Assembly (NCBI GenBank): GCA_017433245.1
Contig: JAFRHO010000014.1
Span: forward strand, 1-64,000
DNA length: 64,000 nucleotides
Source of the DNA: Candidatus Saccharimonadota bacterium
Lineage (GTDB): Bacteria; Patescibacteriota; Saccharimonadia; Saccharimonadales; Saccharimonadaceae
Direction of reading: 5' to 3'
Under the pieces are notes generated by a model. That model saw nothing but the letters and a program-made list of their open reading frames with translations. It was not told the origin of the DNA and ran no database searches. Both the position numbers and the translations under genes were made by a program. Shown in pieces: positions 25,633 to 34,107 of the stretch (position 1 is the first letter of the stretch; every line of letters starts with the position of its first letter).

Positions 25633-28515
25633 ATGAGAGTGTGGAGGAAAAATGTTATTTTGAATGGACTTTTTCTGTTCGGTATCATTTTTGGGTTGAG
25701 CCTCATTGGGCAGTCAGCTTTTGCTGAATCGGACCCCTCTATTTCGATTTCCGTCGATACCGTCAATATGACTTTACAGCCTGGTGAATTTGGGACCGCC
25801 AATCAAACCATCACGGCATCCACCACTAGCTCCTCAGGCTACACGATTAAACTAGCAAACAACAACAATTCAACCGATCTTATTAATACGACAGACAACA
25901 CAAAGGTAATACCGACTTTCACAATGCCAAGTGGGTCAACAAGTATTCCAGTTAGTCAACTCGGTAATGGTTATGGATTTAGTACAGACAATGGCGCAAA
26001 TTATTCAGCCATCCCAGATCCGAACACTGCTGTAAAACTGTTCAAAACTTCGTCCAGTGGCGCCAACCAACACACACTCACTTTTGGCGTCAAAGTACCA
26101 ACCAATATCACAGCCGGTACTTATACCAATTCGTTTGATATTATCATTGTGGCGAACTTCGAACCCTGCCTCGCCGAAAAAATTTGCTACTATGGTAATA
26201 ACGACGACGGTACCGGAACAATGTCTGACCAACCCGCCAGTTCGAATACCGACACTACCCTCATGGCATCTAACTATTCTCGCGCTGGCTATGGCTTTGC
26301 TGGTTGGAATACTAGCGCCGACGGGACCGGCACTAATTATGGACCTGCTCAAACTATCACAACCGGAGATTTATCGCAAGAAGGGCTGTCACTTTATGCT
26401 AATTGGGTACAATCAGCCGGTAACTTACAAGATTGGCAAGGCTGCGACAGTATGAGTATTGGTGATATCACAGCACTTACGGATACTCGCGATGGTAGTA
26501 CCTATGCCATTACTAAATATGCTGACAACAAATGTTGGATGATGGAAAATCTACGCCTAGATCTATCGGACCAAGACCTCCAGATCACCAGCAGTAATAC
26601 CAATAAACCAACAGCGTCATTTATAACCGCAATCAATAATCACCCAGCATCTAGCAATTCCTTCTGCGAAAACACCAACTCAGCCTGCATCGACCAAGTA
26701 AAATTTAATACCAACAATATCAATCGAGGGTTGACGGCCGCACATGACACCGCCGACACTACAAGCTCGTGGTATTCCTATGGAGTATACTATAACTGGT
26801 TTGCCGCCACAGCAGGCAATGGCACATATGCACTTACAAATGCAGGCATAATCGTCGAAGGTGACCTCTGCCCAGCCGGCTGGCACTTACCTACCGGATA
26901 TGGCATCGACGGTGAATTAGCCGTCCTTGATAAGGCCTACAATGGTTCAGGCAACAACCAAGAATCAGGAAATACCGGGCTTAACGGTTCAAAGCGTTGG
27001 CGCAACTTCCCATTAAACTATATCTATAGTGGCGAATGGCGCGCTAATAGTAGTCTTAACCGAGGTGTTTCGGGTGGATATTTTTCTGCCAGCAATTACA
27101 CCGCAATACGTTCCTACAATCTCTGGCTTCGTCCAACTGCAATCAATATGAATTCAAATTCCAACCCAAAATACCGTGGTCAAGCCATCCGCTGCATTGC
27201 CACTAATAATAGTTCAATCATCGGCAACATCCACTATGACTCCAATGGTGGTACTGGCACTATGACAGATCGAACAGGCATAGATTTTACCACCGCCACA
27301 GCTGACAGTAATACATTTACAAAACAAAACGCTACCTTCCTTTATTGGAATACTAAAGCTGATGGTACCGGCACTATCGTCCTAGAAGGCGGGTCAGTAA
27401 GTAACGCCGCAAGTACCATGGGTCTAGTAAGTGGCGACACGTTAACCCTATACGCCATTTGGCAACCCATCTTCTCAGTTACCTATAATGGCAACGGAGC
27501 CGACGCGGGCACCATGCCAACTTCCCAAATATCTATCAATGCATCTCTAACTCTCTTAGCAAGTAACTATTCCCGTGCCGGCTATGGTTTTGTTGGTTGG
27601 AGCCATGATGATGATGCTGCCACCAAGCTAATTAACGGCCAAACCATCGAAATCTTTGGACCAAACCAAGTTGTTTCAACCGGCAGTAGCTTCACGAGTC
27701 ATGCAAATAGTAACAACCTCATTACTCTATACGCCGTTTGGCTCCCAGCCGACATCAATGACACACTTCAAACCTTCGATAACGTCAAATGTAACGCCAT
27801 GTCCACTGGAGACATTCTAGCCCTCACCGACAATCGCGATAACAACACATACGCAGTCGCCAAACTCGCAGACGGTAATTGCTGGATGATCGAGAACCTC
27901 CGCCTCGATCCATCAACCACAACCTTCTCGAGTAGTAACACCAATAACCCAACCACCGCCTTCATTTCCGCCGCCCCATCATCTAGCACATCCAATACCA
28001 TGTGCGGTGGCAATACTGGTAATAATAGCACCTGTATCGACCAAGTCGCCTTTAACAGCAATAATCTCAACCGCAGTCTTTCTGCCTCGGCAACAGCAAG
28101 TTCGCCTGCCCAATGGTACAGTTATGGCATGATGTACAACTGGTACACTGCTTCAGCCGGCAATGGCACCTACGCCATGTCGAGCGGCCATGTGGCAGGT
28201 GATATCTGCCCTGCAGGCTGGCGTTTACCAACCGCTGGTACGGGAGGCGAGTTAGCCGTGCTTAATAGCAGCGTCAACGGTGGAGCTACTAACAACGACA
28301 GCGGCCTAGTATCCTTCCCAAATAACTTCATCTATTCTGGCGACTTTAACCAAACTCAATCCGGCGGTCGCGGTAACTACGGACGTCTCTGGAGTGCAAC
28401 CGCATCGAACAATAGCAACGCCTTCCGCCTCGGCTATCGCAATAACGAAGTCACGCCAGTCAAAGCCTACAACAAATGGGATGCCTTCGCACTAAGATGC
28501 ATTGTAAAGCCATAA
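25633..28515 (+). CDS. FISUMP-domain surface protein with InlB-type repeats
   Basis: The 960-residue secreted protein has a signal peptide ending near AFAESD (~32). The N-terminal module (~33-180) resembles that of the divergent giant protein (TLTFGVKVPTNITAGTYTN against TLSFGTRVDMSLPAGTYTN). InlB/Flg_new repeats follow (GYGFAGWNTSADGTG, FLYWNTKADGTG, GYGFVGWSHDDDA). Two FISUMP modules (~275-520 and ~730-960) share ALTDTRDGSTYAI or ALTDNRDNNTYAV, a CWMMENLRLD or CWMIENLRLD motif, CPAGWHLP or CPAGWRLP, and an AIRCI or ALRCI end. FISUMP modules are common in surface proteins of Fibrobacter and Saccharibacteria. There is no C-terminal membrane anchor, so it may be released or held non-covalently. 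Confidence 0.88.
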   Translation: MRVWRKNVILNGLFLFGIIFGLSLIGQSAFAESDPSISISVDTVNMTLQPGEFGTANQTITASTTSSSGYTIKLANNNNSTDLINTTDNTKVIPTFTMPSGSTSIPVSQLGNGYGFSTDNGANYSAIPDPNTAVKLFKTSSSGANQHTLTFGVKVPTNITAGTYTNSFDIIIVANFEPCLAEKICYYGNNDDGTGTMSDQPASSNTDTTLMASNYSRAGYGFAGWNTSADGTGTNYGPAQTITTGDLSQEGLSLYANWVQSAGNLQDWQGCDSMSIGDITALTDTRDGSTYAITKYADNKCWMMENLRLDLSDQDLQITSSNTNKPTASFITAINNHPASSNSFCENTNSACIDQVKFNTNNINRGLTAAHDTADTTSSWYSYGVYYNWFAATAGNGTYALTNAGIIVEGDLCPAGWHLPTGYGIDGELAVLDKAYNGSGNNQESGNTGLNGSKRWRNFPLNYIYSGEWRANSSLNRGVSGGYFSASNYTAIRSYNLWLRPTAINMNSNSNPKYRGQAIRCIATNNSSIIGNIHYDSNGGTGTMTDRTGIDFTTATADSNTFTKQNATFLYWNTKADGTGTIVLEGGSVSNAASTMGLVSGDTLTLYAIWQPIFSVTYNGNGADAGTMPTSQISINASLTLLASNYSRAGYGFVGWSHDDDAATKLINGQTIEIFGPNQVVSTGSSFTSHANSNNLITLYAVWLPADINDTLQTFDNVKCNAMSTGDILALTDNRDNNTYAVAKLADGNCWMIENLRLDPSTTTFSSSNTNNPTTAFISAAPSSSTSNTMCGGNTGNNSTCIDQVAFNSNNLNRSLSASATASSPAQWYSYGMMYNWYTASAGNGTYAMSSGHVAGDICPAGWRLPTAGTGGELAVLNSSVNGGATNNDSGLVSFPNNFIYSGDFNQTQSGGRGNYGRLWSATASNNSNAFRLGYRNNEVTPVKAYNKWDAFALRCIVKP

Positions 28516-28524
28516 AATATGTGC

Positions 28525-28530
28525 TATAAT
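28525..28530 (+). promoter_or_regulatory. -10 box (TGTGC-TATAAT) of tRNA-Thr(TGT)
   Basis: TGTGCTATAAT ends 8 nt before the tRNA 5' end. A TTGTAA 17 nt upstream, inside the end of the preceding coding region, is a reasonable -35. It shares the TGTGC extended -10 with several other promoters in the window. Confidence 0.7.
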
Positions 28531-28538
28531 AATAAAGC

Positions 28539-28614
28539 GCCGTGATAGCTCAGTTGGTAGAGCAGCCGCCTTGTAAGCGGCAGGTCGCCAGTTCAAGCCT
28601 GGCTCACGGCTCCA
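28539..28614 (+). tRNA. tRNA-Thr (anticodon TGT)
   Basis: The acceptor stem GCCGTGA pairs with TCACGGC; discriminator T and the CCA end are encoded. The anticodon stem GCCGC/GCGGC closes the loop CTTGTAA, giving anticodon TGT. D-arm and T-arm are standard. Confidence 0.94.
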
Positions 28615-28616
28615 TC

Positions 28617-28645
28617 AAAAAATAGCCCCGCAGGGCTACTTTTTA
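28617..28645. terminator. Bidirectional terminator between tRNA-Thr and rubrerythrin
   Basis: TAGCCC-cgca-GGGCTA is flanked by A-rich and T-rich tails on both sides (AAAAAA before, CTTTTTAT after). It can end both the tRNA transcript (plus) and the rubrerythrin mRNA (minus). Confidence 0.75.
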
Positions 28646-28654
28646 TAGGTAAAT

Positions 28655-29200
28655 CTAGTAATTCTCGGCCTTGATCTCGAAATATGACTGCGGATGCGCA
28701 CAAACTGGACAAACTTCAGGCGCTTCCTTTCCAATCACAATATGACCACAATTACGGCAAACCCAAATCATGTCACCATCGCGCGAGAAGACCTTCTTCT
28801 CCTTTATGTTGGATAGTAATTTGCGATACCTCTCTTCGTGAGATTTTTCAATCTTTGCTACACCTTCAAACTTCTCTGCTAATTCATCAAAACCTTCCTC
28901 ACGGGCAGTCTCTGCAAACCCTTTATACATATCCGTCCACTCGTAATTCTCACCGTCAGCCGCCGCCTCAAGATTAATCTCAGTATCTTCTACAGCCCCA
29001 CCATGCAACTCTTTGAACCACATCTTTGCATGCTCTTTTTCGTTCAGCGCCGTTTCTGCAAAGATCGCCGCAATCTGTTCATAGCCATCCTTCTTGGCTT
29101 TCGAAGCAAAATAATCATATTTATTCCGCGCCTGGCTTTCGCCCGCAAAAGCCGCCTGCAGATTTTCTAAAGTCTTAGTTCCATCATATTTAGTTTTCAT
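28655..29200 (-). CDS. Rubrerythrin
   Basis: The 181-residue protein has the ferritin-like diiron domain with [15 protein letters not shown]-type helix 1 ([17 protein letters not shown]), [14 protein letters not shown] near 50, [25 protein letters not shown] near 105, and a C-terminal rubredoxin domain (VCRNCGH and [12 protein letters not shown]). It reduces peroxides in the cytoplasm with electrons passed through the rubredoxin iron. AAAGGAGA precedes the ATG. It lies 15 nt after the SDR gene on the same strand, so a joint redox operon is likely. Confidence 0.95.
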   Translation of the reverse strand: MKTKYDGTKTLENLQAAFAGESQARNKYDYFASKAKKDGYEQIAAIFAETALNEKEHAKMWFKELHGGAVEDTEINLEAAADGENYEWTDMYKGFAETAREEGFDELAEKFEGVAKIEKSHEERYRKLLSNIKEKKVFSRDGDMIWVCRNCGHIVIGKEAPEVCPVCAHPQSYFEIKAENY

Positions 29201-29215
29201 ATTATCTCCTTTCTT

Positions 29216-29977
29216 TTAAATAGCCGTATACCCGCCATCTACTGGCATAATAAGGCCCGTAACGTATGATGCTTCTTCCGATGCCAAAAACACCGCCGCC
29301 GCATCTAGCTCGCCCGGCTTGCCATAACGCCCCATCGGCACGTGGATCTTCGCAAACTCCTGAAACCTCGGTGTATCCAGCACTTCTTTTGTTAACTCTG
29401 TCTCGAAATATCCCGGACAAATCGCGTTGCAAGTGATCCCGTCTAATGCCAATTCCGCCGCCACTGCGCGCGTGAAGTTCACCACCGCACCCTTAGAGGC
29501 GTGATACGCAACCGTATGAATCTCAGTGTTCCCTACCAGGCCATACATAGAGGCGATATTGATAATTCTTCCATAATGGTTTTTCTTCATAATATTAGCA
29601 AACGCCCTAGTCATCTTGAAAACGCTCGTCTCATCCGTGGCGATAGTAAAATCCCACTCCTCATCAGTCATTTCAAGTACACCCTTATCTTTCGACGAAC
29701 CGGCACAGTTTAGCAAAATATCGACCCGGCCAAATTCCTTCTCAACCTTCTTGGCAACATCGTTAATATTCTTAGAATCCGTTACGTCACATTTATAAGC
29801 CACCACTTTCGCCGCACCGGCCTTTTCAAGTTTTGGCTTAAACTCCTCGAGTCGCTCTACCCTGCGTGCTAAAATCGCCAGTGAAGCCCCTTGCCCTGCA
29901 AAAGCCAAAGCCATTTGCTGTCCTAGCCCAGACGAGGCGCCCGATACGACTGCAACCCTGTTCTTTAAATCAAACAT
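29216..29977 (-). CDS. SDR-family oxidoreductase (FabG-like)
   Basis: The 253-residue protein has the Rossmann motif VSGASSGLGQQMA (~12), LLNCAGSSKDKG (NAG-like, ~88), the catalytic Ser in INIASMYGL (~140) and the YxxxK in TVAYHASKGAV (~155). The motif ICPGYFETE and the C-terminal LIMPVDGGYTAI complete the classical SDR pattern. It resembles 3-oxoacyl-ACP reductases and glucose or gluconate dehydrogenases; the substrate cannot be assigned. A TATAAT and an AAGGAGA site precede the ATG. Confidence 0.9.
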   Translation of the reverse strand: MFDLKNRVAVVSGASSGLGQQMALAFAGQGASLAILARRVERLEEFKPKLEKAGAAKVVAYKCDVTDSKNINDVAKKVEKEFGRVDILLNCAGSSKDKGVLEMTDEEWDFTIATDETSVFKMTRAFANIMKKNHYGRIINIASMYGLVGNTEIHTVAYHASKGAVVNFTRAVAAELALDGITCNAICPGYFETELTKEVLDTPRFQEFAKIHVPMGRYGKPGELDAAAVFLASEEASYVTGLIMPVDGGYTAI

Positions 29978-30033
29978 TGAATCTCCTTTCTTCTCTATTT
30001 ATTATATCAAAATATGTTAAAATATATATAAAT

Positions 30034-30717
30034 ATGTCCGATAAAACTAAGCAAAAGAAAACCCGCGAACGAATTATCATTGAATCTGGCTATCTTTTTA
30101 TTGCTACCAATTTTTTACTTGGCATTTTTAACATCATCATCGGTATTTTTTCTGGCTCTATTGCTATTACTTCTGACGCAGTTCACAGTTTCATCGACTC
30201 AGTTTCGGGGGTTCTAATCATTATCAGCGAGAAACTATCATCACATAAAAAGCTCGATAAGCATCGCGCCAAAATCGAACGCATTACCACAATCATAATT
30301 GCTTCAATTATTATTATCACCGGTATTCACATCATCTTTGAATCCTTCGAGAAAATCTTCACTCTCGAATCACCTGATTACTCTCTACCAGTAATTATCG
30401 TCTTAATTGCATCTATTGTTGCAAAGTATCTACTAGCCGCTCATCTCAAAAATGCTGGTCACGAGCACAAATCAACGGTACTCGTAGCCTCCGGCGCCGA
30501 AACTATGAACGATACTTGGATTTCTGTCGCCGTACTATTGTCAGCTTTTCTCTATCTCATCACCCATATCGATATCGAATCCTATGTCAGTATAGTAATT
30601 GCTATACTAATTATCAAAGTCGGTCTTGAATTTATTTTCCCTCACCTAACAAATCATCACCACCACCATTTAGAATCAAATCCAGATCATGATCATTGTA
30701 AAGATCATCGAAATTAG
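30034..30717 (+). CDS. Cation diffusion facilitator (CDF) transporter
   Basis: The 227-residue protein has six hydrophobic segments and the CDF motif SDAVHSFIDSVSG (~45) with metal-binding Asp and His. The second half carries VASGAETMNDTWISV (~155), the matching HxxxD-like site in TM5 with His replaced by Glu. It exports divalent cations (Zn, Fe, Mn or Co) by H+ antiport. The C-terminal tail is a short His-rich stretch (HHHHH and later HDH), much shorter than the cytoplasmic domain of typical CDF proteins. Its 3' end overlaps the convergent gene by 86 nt. The start at 30034 was preferred because the upstream extension would run inside the divergent SDR gene. Confidence 0.85.
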   Translation: MSDKTKQKKTRERIIIESGYLFIATNFLLGIFNIIIGIFSGSIAITSDAVHSFIDSVSGVLIIISEKLSSHKKLDKHRAKIERITTIIIASIIIITGIHIIFESFEKIFTLESPDYSLPVIIVLIASIVAKYLLAAHLKNAGHEHKSTVLVASGAETMNDTWISVAVLLSAFLYLITHIDIESYVSIVIAILIIKVGLEFIFPHLTNHHHHHLESNPDHDHCKDHRN

Positions 30718-31057
30718 ATGGGCGTTTCTTTGGTTTATTGTCGACAATTTCTGGTTTTTTAGGTACATCAGGAGTAGCAGGTTTTGGCTCTTCAACTGGT
30801 TTTGCTGGTTTCGGAGCAATTGGAGTAGGTTTGCTAACATTTGTCGCAAATTGAATGGGTCTCATCGGGCGTTCTACGCGTTTCTTGAAGATTAAATCCA
30901 CTTCCATCGGTTTTCCATTAGGAGCAAACAGAATCGGAATGTACCCAAGATAATCAAAACCTTTCTTCGTAACATAATCATTAATAATCTCACGATGTTC
31001 CCTAATGTCGGAATCAATCAGTTTATTGTTGGCATACTTCAATCTTACGAATTCCAT
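30632..31057 (-). CDS. Conserved small protein with proline-rich linker, function unknown
   Basis: The 141-residue protein has a folded N-terminal part (MEFVRLKYANNKLIDSDI, YLGYIPILFAPNGKPMEVDL, ~1-60), then a Lys/Pro/Glu-rich low-complexity linker (~75-115) and an acidic end (FDDLYNDHDLDLIL, ~117-130). I do not recognise the family. A good ribosome site (AGGAGG) and a TATAAT promoter upstream support expression. Its last 86 nt are antisense to the His-rich tail of the CDF gene. Confidence 0.65.
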   Translation of the reverse strand: MEFVRLKYANNKLIDSDIREHREIINDYVTKKGFDYLGYIPILFAPNGKPMEVDLIFKKRVERPMRPIQFATNVSKPTPIAPKPAKPVEEPKPATPDVPKKPEIVDNKPKKRPSNFDDLYNDHDLDLILNGGGDDLLGEGK

Positions 31058-31089
31058 TAAACCTCCTTTTCTTACATTATATCATACCA

Positions 31090-31345
31090 GACAAAAACAT
31101 AGTTTTCTAGAAAACCAGTTTTTGGCAAGCAGAGAAAGGATAATTCCACCCTAGGGGCTGTAGCACTTGGAAAGGAACCGTAACTTCGCACCTTTGCGAC
31201 ATCTAGGTACGCCGATGATCAACTGCCTAGCTACCAGTCACGCAACGCAATGGCCTGCCATTATGTTTATTACTGCTACTGGTACCTGGACTCGCATCGA
31301 GCGAAGTGAGATCCGAGTCCTCGCTTTTTGAGTTTTTTTCAAAGA
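31090..31345 (+). ncRNA. Candidate structured RNA ending in an intrinsic terminator
   Basis: The ~255-nt region carries no ORF on the plus strand but many hairpins: GTTTTC-ta-GAAAAC (31102-31115), CGCA-cctt-TGCG, CTAGG/CCTAG, TACCAGT/ACTGGTA enclosing AATGG-cctg-CCATT. Finally GGACTCG and CGAGTCC form a strong stem, followed by TCGCTTTTTGAG and a run of seven T. The T-tracts favour transcription on the plus strand. It matches no family I can recall (not tmRNA, RNase P, SRP or 6S). It could instead be degenerate tRNA-tail debris, since the minus strand resembles a tRNA 3' end near 31270. Confidence 0.4.
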
Positions 31346-31352
31346 ACAAAAA

Positions 31353-31437
31353 TGGTGCTGGAAGTAGGACTCGAACCTACGAAGCCCGAAGGCGAGAGAT
31401 TTACAGTCTCTTGTCATTGCCACTAGACGATTCCAGC
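31353..31437 (-). tRNA. tRNA-Tyr (anticodon GTA)
   Basis: The acceptor stem GCTGGAA pairs with TTCCAGC, discriminator A, encoded CCA. The anticodon stem AGAGA/TCTCT closes loop CTGTAAA (anticodon GTA). The long variable arm (CGCCTTCGGGC) identifies a class II tRNA. The promoter at 31448-31475 is TTGACT, 16 nt, TATAAT. Confidence 0.94.
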
Positions 31438-31447
31438 AACTACTTAT

Positions 31448-31475
31448 ATTATACCTTATATATATCATAAGTCAA
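31448..31475 (-). promoter_or_regulatory. Promoter of tRNA-Tyr
   Basis: TTGACT (31470-31475) and TATAAT (31448-31453) on the minus strand are separated by 16 nt. The -10 ends 10 nt before the tRNA. Confidence 0.75.
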
Positions 31476-31512
31476 CAGTTCGAAATAAAGAACCAAATTG
31501 TTTAACTTAATC

Positions 31513-31542
31513 CTTTACAAGAGATAGTACTTATGTTATAAT
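31513..31542 (+). promoter_or_regulatory. Leaderless promoter of the DHH-like gene
   Basis: TTTACA is separated by about 17-18 nt from TATAAT (31537-31542). Only 6 nt separate the -10 from the ATG at 31549, and no Shine-Dalgarno is present. Confidence 0.65.
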
Positions 31543-31548
31543 ATATCT

Positions 31549-32502
31549 ATGAATCCACGGATACGTAATACACTCTTTACCGAAAAGAAAAAATGCATTA
31601 TCAATGCCGATTTAGATGGCATGCTTAGCGGTATTATCTTACATAACGTCTTAGGCTGGGAGATTATAGGATTTAGTATGTGTAACGGTAAGCCAAACGA
31701 CGAACTCTGGTTACCTCAAGGGATGACCTTAGAACGAGCAATCGCAGAATGCATTTTTATTGATTTACCGGTGATGCTCAAGCAGGCAACCGTTATAGAC
31801 CAACACTTTAACGCCTTAGATGAAGATTCCGTCAACACCTTCAGGGTAGATGAAAACAAAATCAACCCAAACATTTTAAGGGGAATGAATTATACTTCAA
31901 CAGAAAAGGGCTACACCAGAAAATACCCCTTTGGTACAGTTCATTTAATCATAGCCGTTCTTGAAAAATATAACCACAACATCAATCTAAACCTTAATAA
32001 AGATTTAGGAGGCTTTACTAGTCTAGACGTACTTTTACGTGCCGATCGCGTTATTGGAAACACAGCCATATACACACCAAACTGTAGAGATTGGGCCGAC
32101 TATTTGGCAACGGACAATCAAGGTACAATCACCAACTTAATTAAATCTATCATTCACTCAGATAGTCTCAGCGAATACAGCATACGAGAACATAACGTCG
32201 AAGAAAAATTAAAAATTCTTGGATGCGCCAGAAATGATGGGGACTGTTCCAATCTACTATCTATGGGAGAAACCACCAAAGTCAAAGAAATAATCGCATG
32301 GTTATCATCAATACTAGGTCTCACCGCGCCGAGTATACCAAACAATCTTCAGACAAGTAATGTTCTCACCGGTGAAAGATATCCACTATCGGTAGACAAT
32401 TACTTATCAATTAAAAGAATTCTCGAAGACCCAAACATTTTCTCATATGCTATCGTCAACACTCGAGTATTGTCTGTCACGAGAATAAAAAACGTATTAT
32501 AG
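31549..32502 (+). CDS. Orphan protein with DHH-phosphoesterase-like motifs
   Basis: The 317-residue protein has IINADLDGMLSGIIL near residue 18, resembling motif I (DxDxDG..S) of RecJ/DHH phosphoesterases. FIDLP follows near 71 and TVIDQHFN near 81, in the position of the DHH motif. A Phe/Gly region (KYPFGTVHLI, ~125) and a helical C-terminal half follow. No DHHA1 glycine-rich motif is clear, so this is a tentative superfamily placement. It is flanked by tRNAs and transcribed alone. Confidence 0.6.
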   Translation: MNPRIRNTLFTEKKKCIINADLDGMLSGIILHNVLGWEIIGFSMCNGKPNDELWLPQGMTLERAIAECIFIDLPVMLKQATVIDQHFNALDEDSVNTFRVDENKINPNILRGMNYTSTEKGYTRKYPFGTVHLIIAVLEKYNHNINLNLNKDLGGFTSLDVLLRADRVIGNTAIYTPNCRDWADYLATDNQGTITNLIKSIIHSDSLSEYSIREHNVEEKLKILGCARNDGDCSNLLSMGETTKVKEIIAWLSSILGLTAPSIPNNLQTSNVLTGERYPLSVDNYLSIKRILEDPNIFSYAIVNTRVLSVTRIKNVL

Positions 32503-32518
32503 TACCAGAACAAAAAAA

Positions 32519-32594
32519 TGGAGCCGCGAACCGGGTTTGAACCGGTGACCTCATCCTTACCATGGATGCGCTCTACCGACTGAGCTATCGCGGC
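32519..32594 (-). tRNA. tRNA-Thr (anticodon GGT)
   Basis: GCCGCGA pairs with TCGCGGC; discriminator T and CCA are encoded. The anticodon stem CATCC/GGATG closes loop ATGGTAA with anticodon GGT. It is the second tRNA-Thr in the window, the other being TGT. Confidence 0.94.
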
Positions 32595-32608
32595 ATTTTA
32601 ATAGAACC

Positions 32609-32637
32609 ATTATACCAAAACACCCTTGAATTGTAAA
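32609..32637 (-). promoter_or_regulatory. Promoter of tRNA-Thr(GGT)
   Basis: TTTACA (32632-32637), 17 nt, TATAAT (32609-32614) on the minus strand, 14 nt before the tRNA. The -35 is adjacent to the end of the TPR gene. Confidence 0.7.
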
Positions 32638-32647
32638 CTCAAATCCT

Positions 32648-33442
32648 CTAGACCTTTTTTCTCCCTATTTGTAATCTTGACTGTCCAGTGGCCGCTTTAC
32701 CAGCGGATTTCTTATTTTTCGTATGAGAATTCTTAATTGTGGTTCGAGAATGAGTCTTCGCAGAAGTACCAGCCACCCGCATCGCTTTAATTGCTCGACT
32801 AGTCGCACGTTTACGCCGCGCCTCAGCCTCTTTAGCAATTTGCGCCTCTATTCGTGCTGCCGTCGCAGTTGCTGCTTCCGTATCGCCTGAACCTTCATAA
32901 ATCTCTTGGATTTGTTTCAAAGTCGCAATCTTCGGATCCAACTCATAGGCACTTTCGAGCGCATCTACAGCTTTCTTCGGACGGCCCAATTTCTCCTCTG
33001 CTCGAGCCAATGCAATATAACGTGCTGGTACATCGCCTTCGAGCGCTATTGCTTGTTGGAATGCCATTTCGGCTTTCTCATACGCGCCCGTTTCAAAGTA
33101 AATTAAGCCCGCATTATGAATCGAAGCTGGGTTATTATCGAGCGATTGTGCAATCTCGAAACACTCTACTGCCTCATCGTATTTCTGCTCCTTCGCATAT
33201 AAAATGCCCAGCCTGTTGTAAGCGGCCGCATTTTTCTCATCAAACTTCAGAATCGTCAGAAGCGCCTTCTCCGCCCGAAAAGGCTTCCGTTCTTTCATTG
33301 CATTTTGTGCAATTTGCCAGAGTTTCTTCATTTGTGCGCTGTATTTTACAGACTTCTCCTCACGCCTCTTCGGCTTTTCCTCCATTGGGAAGAAAAAGGT
33401 TAAATACGTGACAAAAAACATTATCGCAAAAATTGCTACCAT
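32648..33442 (-). CDS. Membrane-anchored TPR protein
   Basis: The 264-residue protein has an N-terminal membrane segment (AIFAIMFFVTYLTFFF) and a charged linker. About four to five tetratricopeptide repeats follow (~45-205), e.g. AAAYNRLGILYAKEQKYDEA and ASIHNAGLIYFETGAYEKA. The C-terminus is very basic (RKRATSRAIK ... RSRLQIGRKKV). TPR proteins are scaffolds; the basic tail could contact nucleic acid or polyphosphate. A TATAAT (33450-33455) 7 nt before the ATG overlaps the holB stop codon, so it can be expressed leaderlessly or as the last gene of the trpS operon. Confidence 0.82.
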   Translation of the reverse strand: MVAIFAIMFFVTYLTFFFPMEEKPKRREEKSVKYSAQMKKLWQIAQNAMKERKPFRAEKALLTILKFDEKNAAAYNRLGILYAKEQKYDEAVECFEIAQSLDNNPASIHNAGLIYFETGAYEKAEMAFQQAIALEGDVPARYIALARAEEKLGRPKKAVDALESAYELDPKIATLKQIQEIYEGSGDTEAATATAARIEAQIAKEAEARRKRATSRAIKAMRVAGTSAKTHSRTTIKNSHTKNKKSAGKAATGQSRLQIGRKKV

Positions 33443-33450
33443 ACCTCATA

Positions 33451-34107
33451 TTATATCAAACTTGCCACAATCTGCAACTTTACATGTCCATTTTGCATCA
33501 AATGTTCATACAGTGCCAAAAACTTCGGCAACTTCCGTACAAACACATCTTTATTCGTAATAAAATACGATTTATAAAGCATCTCAATCACCGTGCCTAC
33601 CACCTCAAGCGCATAAGCCCGTGTCCCGTCCTTTTTCTTGGCAATTTCATCCGCAAGACTCGGCAAATCCGCCGGTCTTGCCACCATTAACCGTTTAGCC
33701 AAATCCTTCACCTTATCGTCCGCATGAATCGAACCATCATCCTGCACCCTTAAATAATATAATGACGCCCGACTTAGAATAGTCGAAAGCAGCATCGAAG
33801 GCTTGCTCGTTATTAATACATAATGCACCTTATCGCCAGGTTCTTCCAAACTCTTCAAAAAAGCATTCGCCGCCTCTAGTTGCAACTTCTCCGCTGGTCG
33901 AATCACTACGTAAACGTCCTTAGTCTGTTTTAATTCCAACCGTGTCATCATCTCCCGCACCTGCTCTATCGTAATCACAGTTTTCTCTTCAGGTTGCAAG
34001 ACTAAAGCCTGAGGAATCTCCACCTGAAATTCGTCCGGCACCACAAAAACAGCCGTCCCACACTTCCCTGCTATTTCCTGGACCTGGGAGACATCCTCAA
34101 AAAACAT
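33451..34107 (-). CDS. holB: DNA polymerase III delta-prime subunit-like protein (short)
   Basis: The 218-residue protein matches the middle of HolB/DnaX-type clamp loaders: TIEQVREMMTRLELKQTKDVYVVIRPAEKL, ANAFLKSLEEPGDKVHYVLITS and LLSTILSRASLYYLR (sensor-1 and SRC-like region with Ser-Arg). The P-loop and zinc-binding module are missing, as in many delta-prime proteins, and it is about 100 residues shorter than usual. It would belong to the replicative clamp loader. It overlaps the upstream rluA gene by 11 nt. Confidence 0.78.
   Translation of the reverse strand: MFFEDVSQVQEIAGKCGTAVFVVPDEFQVEIPQALVLQPEEKTVITIEQVREMMTRLELKQTKDVYVVIRPAEKLQLEAANAFLKSLEEPGDKVHYVLITSKPSMLLSTILSRASLYYLRVQDDGSIHADDKVKDLAKRLMVARPADLPSLADEIAKKKDGTRAYALEVVGTVIEMLYKSYFITNKDVFVRKLPKFLALYEHLMQNGHVKLQIVASLI

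Noticed and set aside
31145-31180. GGGGCTG at the start of the plus-strand element, recalling a tmRNA 5' end
   Set aside because: There is no matching 3' tRNA-like half with CCA, no resume ORF ending in a degradation tag and the length is too short.
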